Below are positions 13,829 through 28,200 of a stretch of 33,607 bases of DNA, piece by piece. Source of the stretch: Guillardia theta CCMP2712 (taxonomy: Eukaryota > Cryptophyceae > Pyrenomonadales > Geminigeraceae). Every line of letters begins with the position of its first letter. The stretch's first letter is position 1. Both the position numbers and the translations under genes were made by a program. The stretch covers positions 153,018 through 186,624 of the forward strand of contig NW_005434578.1 of assembly GCF_000315625.1 (NCBI RefSeq), given 5' to 3'. A model generated the notes under the pieces. The model was not told where the DNA came from. It was given only the letters and a program-made list of their open reading frames with translations, and made no database searches.

Positions 13829-14020
13829 GTACTATACCCTTTGGGCCTCTGTGATGGTTTCTGTTTGTCTATTTACCTTCTTTGGTGATCAATGAATTGC
13901 TAAACGAGTTGCAGCAGGCGTTGTACGAGAAGCTCGAGCTCTAGCAAGGAGCTGCATGCTTGTAGATACATCATGGTGGTCTGATTAGCAAGCATTGGTC
14001 TCCCTGTTCAACGTCGAAGC

Positions 14021-15309
14021 ATGACGGAAAGCAAGCGGTCAACCGCCAAGGGCATGCAGAGAAGAAACGACAGTTATGATTCTACCTGCCTGGTGTGTGA
14101 AAGACATGTCAGTACGAGGCAGCAAAGGCACTGCAAGCTCTGCCTCCCAAAGGTGCTGCAGGAGCTGAGAGGTCATGTCAAGGAGGTATCACAACGAGCT
14201 GCGAGGGCGAGGGAGAAGCTGGCGGGTGAGATCGAGAGGAGAGACAAGAGTGACAGGAGTCGACCCCAGGCAACAAGGTCACTGACAGGAGCAGCGATAC
14301 TGCAGGACCGCTGCTCCTCTATCCGCGATCAGATCTTTGAGGGGCGGATCGATGCGGCAGACCTGAGGTTTCAGCAGCTTGAAGCTCAGAGGAGGTTGGA
14401 GCAAGCCTGGATGACGCTCTCTCAGAAGCACGACCACATCTTGGAGAACGTGCTGTTCTCGACTGAGAGGAGACTTCACGGCTTGCTGGCTGAGAAGGTC
14501 TCGGAGTTGGCCATGCAGAGGGCGCAGAAGGTACATGAAGTGGTGAAGCTTTTTCAGGTGTGAACTTGTATCATTGTCATTGTCATTGTCATCATATTTC
14601 AATCTGCGTTGCCATCTTGCATCATAGTCGTATCTATCATCCCAATCTTCTTCTACTACTTCTTGTTTCCTCTCTCCTCCTCTTCCTCCTCCTTCTCCTC
14701 CTCCTCCTCTACCTCCTCCTCCTCCTCTACCTCCTCCTCCTCCTCCTACTCTTCTGACCTCAATCAAGGTCAAAGTCACGAGCACTTGCGCGGAGATCCA
14801 GGGGCTGCCTTGTCCGAGGTACATGCACTCACTCAATAGGAAGAGAAACGACGCCGAGTGCAACGCGATGGCGCAGGTAAAGAGACCATGATTTGATGGT
14901 AGATCTGCTCACTGTAGCCGTTGTTAATCTCCTCTCCTCTCTATCTCGCTCTCCTCCACGTCCCCCCTTCTCTCTCACTCTTCCCCCTCTCTCCCTCTCT
15001 CCCTCCTCACCCCTGATTCCAATCTCTTCTTCTGACTTGTCTTGTCGCTGCAGCTCTCGCGGCTCACTGTCCTCATCGCCAAGTATCTGTCCGTGTCGCT
15101 TCCGTTCCGTGTTGACGTCAGGCCGTCGCACTGCGTCATCTACGGGGGAGGAAAGGAGGGAGGGAGGGAGTACCCTCTCTCTTCTCCTCCTAACGGCAAC
15201 GAGATCGTAGATGATGAGCAATGGGCTCGTCACCATCGCCATGCTCTCTACCTCCTCGCCATGAACGTCCGGCATGTCATGCTGACGCAGGCAACATCTC
15301 CTCCGCATA

Positions 15310-15388
<79 letters not shown>

Positions 15389-15989
15389 CCCTCCTGATTC
15401 TCTTATTCCTTACCCTACAGCAAATCTTCCCTCCTGCTCTGCATCTGCCTCCCTCTACCCCAAGCTCGTCTCTCCCTCCACATTTTCATCCTCCTCTTCA
15501 CCTGCCCACCTTTCCTCTTGATCCTTCCCACGTCCTCTGTTCACTAGTGCTCCGCAGATGGCAGTGGGGACAGAGGAGGAGGAGTTGTACCTGAAGATCT
15601 GCGCCACCAACGACGTCTCTCCTCTCGCCATCATCCGCAACATCCTCGCTATCTGCGCACAGGTCTGCTGTCTCCTTGCCTTGCCGTCCTCCCTCACGCA
15701 GCTGCAGACGCGGCTGGGCTACGGGGAGGCGATGAGCTGCGAGTACGCGTACGAGGAGGAGCGGAGGTTCGCGCTCAACACGGTGAGGAACGATATCGTC
15801 ATCCTGGACCCAGCGACGAGCGAGCCGTCGGCTATGGCGAAGAGGAGGGCGAGCGGGGGCGGGAAGGAGGGGAAAGAGGAGGCGGCAGCAGGGGTCGCTG
15901 TGGAAGCAGGAGGGGAGCTGCAGTTCGGGGACGGGACAGATTGGGCGATTGTGCTTCCTCCTCCTCCTAGTGAGACCCCGGACTTTTGA
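14021..15989 (+). CDS. Atg14/UVRAG (Vps38)-like subunit of the class III PI3-kinase complex
   Basis: This is a predicted Vps34-complex subunit acting in autophagosome formation or endosomal sorting. Exons are 14021-14557, 14769-14876, 15054-15290, 15558-15662 and 15702-15989, all phase 0, about 424 aa. The N-terminus has a CxxC pair arrangement (CLVCERHV... CKLC, residues about 24-42), as in Atg14/UVRAG-type proteins. A long coiled coil follows (about residues 50-180). A C-terminal domain contains LSRLTVLIAKYLSVSLPFR, HCVIYGG, HALYLLAMNVRHVM and SPLAIIRNILAICAQLQ, in the order expected for the UVRAG/Atg14 membrane-binding domain. The third intron (15291-15557) begins GC rather than GT (CAG|GCAACA) and holds a CTCCTG array. 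The fourth is just 39 nt and could be retained in frame. The tail is Gly/Glu-rich and ends in a Pro run. I cannot decide between Atg14 and UVRAG orthology from sequence alone. Confidence 0.65.
15312..15387 (+). repeat. (CTCCTG)n array in the GC-AG intron
   Basis: About 12-13 CTCCTG units on the coding strand of the Atg14/UVRAG-like gene. Confidence 0.9.
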
Positions 15990-16172
15990 GGAGGAGGGAA
16001 AGGAGGAGGAGGAGGAGGAGGAGGAGGAAAAGGAGGAGGAAAGAGTATGGGGACAGATATGCATTGATTATTATTCGTTACTTGACATGCGAATTTCACT
16101 TGTGTTGTTACATGCTCAGTCGTCAAAGAGGCTGAAATTCAGTCAGAAGAGACATCGAGGCAGGCGGTTGGT

Positions 16173-19798
<3,626 letters not shown>

Positions 19799-21107
19799 CG
19801 TTGCCCACTGTTATCCCTTGCTCAGGAGCTCATCAGTGTACACCAGGGCGGGTGAAGCACGCAACTCAAAGTTGGTAACGCTGTCCGCTGCCAGCTCTCA
19901 TATACTGCTCGTCACGCCCTCACACTGCTCTCATCATCGTCTGTCCATCGTCTGCTCGCATCGACTGCTCATCGTCTGATCACGCGCCTCTCTCCTCCTT
20001 CTCTTCGTCGCGTCCTTGCATGGCTCCGCATTCGTCCCATCTCGCATTTCCCGCCTGCTCTTCAACTACCTACCCCATGCCAATCGTGTACAACTGTACC
20101 CTTACCCACCTTAAAATTTGATAACCCCTGTATTTGCCCATACTTTTTCTGTTGAGACCACGGGTACAAAGGGCAGTGGTAAGGGTTAGAATGCTACAGC
20201 TGATCACCCCTACCCCACCACCTTCATGTTTCAAAAACCGAAATGAGCGTGGAGGCATCGGTTTGGGCTGAGGGGTCGGAAGAGGAAGGAAAGGCGGAGA
20301 GAGGGACGGCATGTGATAGTTCGGAGGAAGTAGGAGATGCTTGCATGTCAGTCATGGGTCAAAGATTGGCAGAGGAGTTGCTGCTGATCGCGGGACTGAA
20401 CGTGACTGTGAAAAATTCGAAATCAGGCAATTTCGCAAGTGCAAGGATAGAAGTACTGCAGTTGTTCTATTGTCATTTGTTTGTTTTCTCATCCATGCTT
20501 CATGTAGAAACATATCAGAATTGTCCCCGCATGTTCTATCTCAAGGTGAAACGAGGGCGAAGGTGCAAACGCCCTTGGATTGATCAAGCGAACAGGAATA
20601 GGGGAGGATGAATGGATTTCAGGACGATAAAGCAGCACCTAGAATGTACAAGTCTTCTTGAAAACATGCAAATGCAGCATGGGCACACAGGCAGTGGGAA
20701 AGGAGGGAGCCATCATTCAGAGTGGACTGAACTAGAAATTTGAAACTTGAACTGAAGACAAGTTATGCTGTGCATGTTGTTTCATGAGCCTGCATGTGAA
20801 TGATTTGTACCATGCGATCAACTTGAAGGGAATGACACTTCAGGATGATAGAGACGCTGCTTTGAACCCGTGCATTTGCAAACTCTCATCACTGCTGTGC
20901 CCTACCGTCACAGCTTGCATCGCCGTAAGTCAGGGCTAAGGTAGGTATAGAGGTTTTCTAATAATAAAACAGAAGCACAAAGAGAACATGAAGCACATTC
21001 TCAAAGGCAAATCTAGCAGAGCCAACCCCAATGATTCGCTCGTAACTGAAAAAGAAAGAATACACCAGCTGCCAGCTGACCGCCGTCCCAAGCTGCTCAC
21101 TGCCCGG
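19799..21107. other. Intergenic region with one unsupported open frame
   Basis: A 122-codon + strand frame at 20243-20611 has an acidic start and a more hydrophobic end but no motif, homology or codon pattern I recognise. The 20086-20230 stretch contains GGGTA-type words on both strands (ACCCTTACCC, ACCCCTACCCC). Nothing else is supported. Confidence 0.4.
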
Positions 21108-21703
21108 CTAGCTTTCCTTGGCTCCTTTCAAGGTTCTCCTCCAAGAAAGAGACACGAGGTTGCAAACCATGCCTGCTGTCGCTATCACCAGCATCGTCTG
21201 CATGAGACTCCCGGGACCTGAGCATCCAGAGGTGAGACATGGTGGTAGCACGGTCATCATATCCAGACCTCTCTTGGGCGACCCCTTGGCTCCTGTGCCG
21301 GCAGGAAACGTTTCGAACGCATACAGCGTGTTGATGAGGAAGATGATCTCTGCCAAAAGGCAGCAGGTGACAGCGCTTCCTCCGACGAACGCTGACAGCA
21401 CGCATGCAGAGGCCCTCGCGATGTGGGAAGCACCAAGGATAGCACAAAAATGGCGCAGGAGAAGTTGCCTCTCCTTCGAATCCTCCCATCTGGGCTTGAA
21501 GGTGAACCCCATCGTACTGAGATCTGCAGAACGCATGTAAGGATCCACCAGATCTCACTTGCAACGGTATGCTCTCTCTTCAGGTACTTACTTCCGTCCT
21601 CCTTGAACAGGTGCCCGAAGCCAATCTGCCCAAACACAAAAGCCAAAACGAGCAAGGAGGCTTTAGAGAGAATCAGCGCGATGGTGCGCAAGCCAAACTC
21701 CAT
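21108..21703 (-). CDS. Multi-pass membrane protein of unknown function
   Basis: I do not recognise this protein. Two exons are clear: 21703-21592 and 21523-21108, joined through a GTAAGT donor and a CTGCAG acceptor in matching phase. They give about 175 aa if translation starts at ATG 21703. An AG (GAACAG) just upstream of that ATG leaves open that this is an internal exon and that the true start is further upstream (up to about 21960). Hydrophobic segments occur at LILSKASLLVLAFVFGQIGF (first exon), at two adjacent stretches around SACVLSAFVGGSAVTCCLLA and IIFLINTLYAF, and near the C-terminus (TMLVIATAGMVCNLV), suggesting four membrane passes. A cytosolic or lumenal loop KPRWEDSKERQLLLRHF separates the first two. 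The C-terminus is short and basic. Localisation is not determinable from the sequence. Confidence 0.6.
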
Positions 21704-24700
21704 GTCTCTGTTCGCGTGTGAAAACCAACAAGATGACGAAACTGATGATGTTGACGTCGAAGGAAGAATGTGTAAGGAAGATAGACCTTCAAGGCAGTAA
21801 GTCAGCACGATCCAGGAGCAATATCATGCAGCGACCTTCAGGGCGACCTCTCCTTCATCGTTCCTCTCATCAGCTCCTCGGCGATGCGGCAATCCACGCC
21901 TTGGCCATGCTCGGACGAAAACAAGTCAGTGCCGCCGCCTCGGTGATCAAAGGAAAAACAGGACCCCACCCTCTTTCTGAAACATATTTTGAGAGGTAAG
22001 AACCGGTAGTATACCCCTTGAAACCTCCTTACGGATTTCACGACCCGCCCCAGAGTCGGACAGTAGCGTAAAGTACCCCATATTCCAACCAAAAAGTTGC
22101 TTCTCAATGGGGTAGGGGTAAATATCAAGTCCGCCTCATTAGACAAGACTGGAACTCTCAATTCGAGAGTTCTCAGTAATCATGAATGTGAGTGGGCTTC
22201 GGTCAGACCGGACCCGGCGTCACACCGGGGGCGTCACACGGTCGGCCCGGACCGTTCGGACTCCATGATCGGACCGCGGCCCCGGGGCCGCCCGCGGCCG
22301 GGACTCAGCGCGGCGGCCCGGGCCGGCCCGCCGGCCCGGGCCGCTCAGAGAGTCAGCCCGGCCAATACTGAGGAACACAGTGACTGCTGATCTAACTTTT
22401 CAGTCACATGATTCAAGTACGGTCACAGCCTGGTGACACCCCGGATTGCCGTTGAACTCAAGTTGCAGCGCTGGAAATGGATTTTCAGTGACAGTCCTTG
22501 GATTTTTTATTCACACACAATTTTGTACTGGTCTTTGAATGATCCTGTATCCGAGGCTCAGAGACGGTTTCTTCACTGAGTGGCAAGAAGTTGAGCCCGC
22601 CGCGCTCGCCGCTCGAGCCCGTGTACAGTACGGTCCGGTCACCGTTACCGAGGCGCCCGGCGGCCCGTACCGTACCGACGGACATCCGAGAATCAGTTCG
22701 ATGATGGCATCATATGCCAGCCATACTATCGGACTAGTCAAGTCCTTCCGTTCGTGACACTCGGACCGGGCAGAGCCTGAACTTAAGAGCACCGTGACTC
22801 GCGGGGCCGTACTACTAGTACCGTCATGATCGGATCCTTACTACGGTAGTATCATATCATCCGTCAACCGGGGCGGCCCGGCTTGCAGTGGCAAGCATGG
22901 TGTACCCCGGTCACTGAGTTCAGTGCCGCAGGCACTATGGAAGAGCCAGTGCGTCTGCCATCTTTTCAAGCCAGGCTGAGGGCCGCTGATTTAATGAGTT
23001 GTACGATTAAGAAATTGCTGAGCCTGAATCATTGAACTTGCGAGCCTTATGTGATGGTTCCCGTTTTGCTACCTTTCAGTCACACCCGCCGCCTTTCACA
23101 GACGCCGCGCAGCATCACTGGCCCTAACTGATAAATAACTTCACACTTTCCTCCTCAATCATGCCTATGATCAGCAGTTTCTCTACGCGAGAGGGCCCGG
23201 GCATCATCCCGGTCCATCGGTTGACCCTCAGGCACACAAGGCTGGCCGGGGCAATCGGACGCGCGGCCCAAGCCTCGCCGCAGGGCAGGCTTGGCCATCA
23301 TACTAGACTAGTCTAGGCCCTGAGGGCGGCTGTTCTCTGAGCGGCTACCGACTGGCACAGTCGCAAAGCGGCAGTGACCGTTCAGTGGCCGCAGACTGGC
23401 ATAGCAACTTGTTTATTTCATGACGTTCGCCACAATGATATCGACTAAATCGCTAACCGTGAACAATCCGTCCAAGTCACCGACCGTACTGAAAGCTCGT
23501 ACGACGGTAGGCGGCCGGTTCTGCATCTACTCGAACATGGACTTGGCCAACCTCTCCATGTACACCAAAGACGGCATGATCAACGATGCAATCGTCCACC
23601 GATTCACCGTTTGCAATCACCGTTGTAGACGCTGGCGAGGCTGCTCGGACTCCAGAGTTGCAGCTTTCACCACTGCAAGGCAATTCAAAGGCTGTGGACA
23701 GCGCGAACGCAGGCCGGGGTGTAGTAACAGATACATTACATGTGGCCCGTACCCGAGGACTCCGAAAGACTTTCGGATCCCAGGGCTACTCCCAGCATTG
23801 CATGAGTCTGATAGCTTCGTTGCGTTGCTTGAAGGCTCTGCAAAGTCTGCCCAGTCCAGGGTCCGTCCGTTGGGTACGCACACACCATTTGCATTCACCT
23901 CGCACAAATGCTGCCGCACAGGAAAGAGCGCGTACACGATCAGGTCTTGTTCTATGGAGCCACAGCCTCTAATGAGAGGATCGTTGTACTGTGTATTGCA
24001 TTTGAAATTCATCGAGATTGGTATTTGAAGATTTCGGGGACACAAATTGCAGACCTTGATTTTTGCCGTTTTCTTGATTTTCGGCAAGTTTTCTTAGGGT
24101 TAGGGAAATTAATAGGGTAGGGGTCCATCGCTCTTTGATTTGTCCCGGTTGCTTCAAAGCACAAAGCAGTCAAAATATAGGGTAGGGGTATTTGGAGATG
24201 TGGTGGGGGTCTATTTACTGCCGAACAATGGCGCGCGGTAGTCGCAGGAAAGCTGATGATGAGGATGTAGCTTGATATTTTAACATGTTTCTTGCACTTG
24301 AATCACAACCAAGATCATTCTAAAAGTATATGACTCACGAGAAAGTTGTAACATCATGAGTTATTCATCATGTTGTAATATGAAAATGTGATTTGGTCGC
24401 CTCGCCAAAGTCATGAACCCTAAACCCAAAGATGGCAATGGAAGCATGTTGAGTGTGTTGAACACTTCATTCGATTGCATTTTCATACTATGAACATATT
24501 GCAAGCATGTCGAAGTTCATCAAACAGATTCAACAGTTCTTTTTGTCATCGGTAATCATTGTCGATTCGTACTGCATTTTCATCTCTACATTCTGAATGC
24601 GATGAAAGATCATTCAAGTGCACTAATCCCCACCTGAACCGATGTTTTACACTCTGTTGAACCTGTCCAAGTCAGAGATAGTTGAGTGTAGGCTTATTAC

Positions 24701-25296
24701 ACAACGACAAATGGACTTTTTATACAGTTTTTCTGCTTGTCAAATGGACTTTTTATACAGTTTTTCTGCTTGTCACTCGGGCAGCACATGACAATGGACG
24801 TTAGCTTCATCTTGCTACCATTCTGCATGGTTGTTTCTCGACCACAGTATGATTCTCCATGACTGGCATTTCCATTTTTGACGAAAGAAATTTGCCATCA
24901 AGCACTCCTCTCGTTTTGAGGACAATGTTCTGCAGTCACATAGTGAACTAGAACAGTCAATGCTGCATTTACTAGAACACAACATGCACAACAGAATACT
25001 GCCGCCGTTGTTGGCTTGTACATAGAAAGCCTTCTCCTGCTATTGCAACTGGGGGGGATATAGGAGCAGAGCAATTGGTCTAGTGTGACCAAAGAACCTC
25101 TGTGTTGGTTGTGTTGCTTCCTAAATGAAGTTGATATCAAACTAAGTTGCTTGGCAACTATGCGTTATCCAGCCGAGGTCGTTTAAGCATGTGCTTGGTT
25201 TGGTTGCAACCTGTGCACCTTCCATTACACGATGCAAACCCATCACGTCAGGCATCAAGCGACTCACCTGGCAACTTCCTCATCAATGTCGCCGGT
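21704..25296. other. Long mostly non-coding region with a GC-rich ACCGTAC island
   Basis: Bases about 22195-23530 form a second GC-rich island with GTACGG, ACCGTACC and GGCCCGG words (dense at 22415-22680, 22800-22860 and 23465-23515). An 8-bp stem with a 5-nt loop lies at 22152-22172. A 156-codon minus-strand frame at 24087-23617 is open but has no family signature and no clear splice neighbours. The rest (24120-24900) is AT-rich with no gene seen. Confidence 0.5.
24708..24773. repeat. 33-bp perfect direct tandem repeat
   Basis: Bases 24708-24740 are repeated exactly at 24741-24773, in the AT-rich flank of the NTPase-nuclease gene. Confidence 0.95.
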
Positions 25297-28200
25297 CTAC
25301 CGTCGCGTTCTGGGATCCATACCAAACACCTGCGCTTCGATCGCTTCATTGCCGCGGGTCCACCCGTACCTTGCAAGAATGCCTTTATTTTCCACATTCT
25401 TCACGCTGAAGCTGTTGAGAATCTCCTCGGGAACGACAAACACTATCTCCACCTTCCAGCCTTCCTCCTTCCCAATGCCCAAAAGTTGCAGGCACTTTGC
25501 CATGTATCGCAGTTTGAGGTCATGCGACTGCCTAGTCGTTACCTGCACAAAGCGCACAAATTTTTCACTCCAGTCAACAATCACTGCATCGTAGCCCCCC
25601 TGATTCCATTTCAATGGCTTCAGGCACACCCTTGCTACTTTTGTCTTTTCCTGCAGCTTATGGATTTGCATAGCTTCCAGCCTTATCACGTTACATCTTT
25701 TCCAATCGTCGACTGTCACGGACCTCGTGGTAAGCTGCAGCCCTGCCCCTCGTATCCGAGCAAAGAACAGCATCTCAAACAACCAACCCCGAAGTGTCGG
25801 ATTCCCAGTTGCGTCAACGAGTTCTTCAATCTTCCTCACAAACGTTTCTCCAAGCCTCTGTGCTAGCTCCATGGAAACAAACCTGCTGACAAGCGTCCAG
25901 TGCACCTCGTCTCCGACACGATACTTCCCATGCAGGCGATTCACAGCATTGTTTGCACGCTCTCCCATCCCCATGTCAAACAGGGACGCAAAATCAGGAA
26001 CAGCCTCTATCCCGTCACGGAGTTCTTGGATCGCTTCATCTGTCCTACGTTCAAACATATATCGGCATGAGCCTCCTACAATCTGATACTTTGACTCGAT
26101 TTCTCTCGACCTTCTCTCTTGTTCTGTCTCATCCATGCTTCCCTCGCCTTCATCCATGCTTCCCTCTTCTTCATCCAAGCTCCATTTCATCACATCAGCC
26201 ACACTCTTATAGAACGCGTCGTACCTACAGGCTTCCAGATACTCTTCCATTGTCCACGAATACACCATCATTTCTTCGACCTTCTCATTCGCATCTTGCT
26301 CGGAACTCTTCTTTGCTCGAGAGCTCATCGACGTTGTGATAACAAGCCGCCGATTCTCCAGTTCACGATGAACCCAATACAGGCAAGCACTCAGCACAAA
26401 TCCATGTGCTTGCTCCCCCTGTCGGTAACCATCTATAGACACCAAAGTCTTCTTCCCGCTCGGTGCCCGTTCTCTGAGAAATTTCGGTATCCAAGCCCCC
26501 GCATTGTCGGCAGGCATCTCACATTTTCTCAATACGCCATCATCAACCTGTAAGAATTCGACAATTCCCCACTTCCACAGCCGAAAGCATATCACCCTCC
26601 ATCCCTCCTCCATGCCTCGCGATTGCATGAAGGACATCGTCGTCGTCGTCTTCCCCGTCCCCGGAGGCCCTAGAATCCAACCCAGACACCCCGCCTTGCA
26701 CACCCGGTCGTCAAGGAAACGCCACTGCTCATTGAAGGAATCTCGGCAGTACAGCACACGCACCCCTGCTTGTGACGAGCTGATTGGATCAAACAGCGAT
26801 CGATCGAGAAAGAAGAGTTTGTTCGCCTCCCTGTGCCCCACCAGATCACGACTCAAGGTTTTTTCTGTCCAAATTGCGCTTTCTGCCTCTTCCTCCCGGA
26901 CCTCGGCCCTGTGTTTGTCAAGCACGAGCTCCTTCCTCTCAAGCTGACTGGTCAGCCGTTGCTTTTCTGCCGGGTCTTGGCACATCTCGATCTTGTGCTC
27001 GAGCTCCTTCTTCTCGAGCGTGAGCTTGTGCTCGAGCTCCTTCCTCTCGAGCTTGACCGTGTGCTCGAGCTCCTTCCTCTCAAGCTGACTGGTCAGCCGT
27101 TGCTTTTCTGCCGGGTCTTGGCACATCTCGATCTTGTGCTCGAGCTCCTTCCTCTCGAGCGTGAGCTTGTGCTCGAGCTCCTTCCTCTCGAGCTGACTGG
27201 TCAGCCGTTGCTTGTCTACCGGGTCTTGGCACATCTCGATCTTGTGCTCGAGCTCCTTCCTCTCGAGCTTGACCGTGTGCTCGAGCTCCTTCCTCTCAAG
27301 CTGACTGGTCAGCCGTTGCTTTTCTGCCGGGTCTTGGCACATCTCGATCTTGTGCTCGAGCTCCTTCCTCTCAAGCTGACTGGTCAGCCGTTGCTTTTCT
27401 GCCGGGTCTTGGCACATCTCGATCTTGTGCTCGAGCTCCTTCCTCTCGAGCGTGAGCTTGTGCTCGAGCTCCTTCCTCTCGAGCTTGACCGTGTGCTCGA
27501 GCTCCTTCCTCTCAAGCTGACTGGTCAGCCGTTGCTTGTCTACCGGGTCTTGGCACATCTCGATCTTGTGCTCGAGCTCCTTCCTCTCGAGCGTGAGCTT
27601 GTGCTCGAGCTCCTTCCTCTCAAGCTGACTGGTCAGCCGTTGCTTTTCTGCCGGGTCTTGGCACATCTCGATCTTGTGCTCGAGCTCCTTCCTCTCGAGC
27701 TTGACCGTGTGCTCGAGCTCCTTCCTCTCAAGCTGACTGGTCAGCCGTTGCTTGTCTACCGGGTCTTGGCACATCTCGATCTTGTGCTCGAGCTCCTTCC
27801 TCTCGAGCGTGAGCTTGTGCTCGAGCTCCTTCCTCTCAAGCTGACTGGTCAGCCGTTGCTTTTCTGCCGGGTCTTGGCACATCTCGATCCGGCGCTGGAT
27901 TTGTGAGATAGATTCCACCAGTATGCTCATTTCGTCTGTCTTGCTCTCCTCTTTCTCTTCATCTCGCCTGTATTGCTGTCTTGTTCCTTTTGGTCTTGCT
28001 TTCTCCTTTGACTTTTCATCCTGTCTGTCTTGCTGCATTGCTCTGCTTTTTCTTGCTCTCTTACTTTTGATCTTGTCGCGCTGCTTTTTCAATGTTGCGG
28101 TCTGGAAGACACAGTGAGAGGAACGCAGGAGAGTCAGGTTGTGAACAAAAGCATCAGGATTTGGGCATAAGCATGAGGAAGATGGGAAAGGAAATGAGAG

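Larger units (their letters stand above)
13154..14020. other. Repeat-rich spacer, possibly containing a tiny split + strand gene
   Basis: Three GAAAGTTT units occur at 13384-13410, followed by the hexamer and CCAT arrays. A candidate exon 13282-13329 (ATG, then GT donor) and a candidate terminal exon 13915-13944 (AG acceptor, TAG stop) are both in phase 0. They would encode only 25 residues, and no middle exon is visible, so I do not call a gene. Confidence 0.35.

Noticed and set aside
13222-13895. Long frames encoding Arg-Ser, Met-Asp-Gly-Trp or Cys-Ser repeats
   Set aside because: They are translations of (CTCCTG)n and (CCAT)n microsatellites.
13282-13944. Small split gene with exons 13282-13329 and 13915-13944
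   Set aside because: The joined product is only 25 residues with no recognised family, and no middle exon is visible. The resemblance of FVTWN to a phosphatase start is too short to count.
23617-24087. 156-codon minus-strand frame
   Set aside because: No motif, no splice context and it overlaps an equally long + strand frame, so coding status is undecided.
24093-24125. Telomere-like TTAGGGTTAGGG
   Set aside because: Two units only, inside otherwise ordinary sequence; not enough for a telomere or interstitial array.
24708-24773. Direct repeats considered as a CRISPR or attachment site
   Set aside because: Two head-to-tail copies without spacers in a eukaryotic context; a simple duplication.
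26833-27906. A 357-codon + strand frame over the repeat array
   Set aside because: It exists only because the coding repeat has no stop on either strand; the sense product is the NTPase-nuclease.
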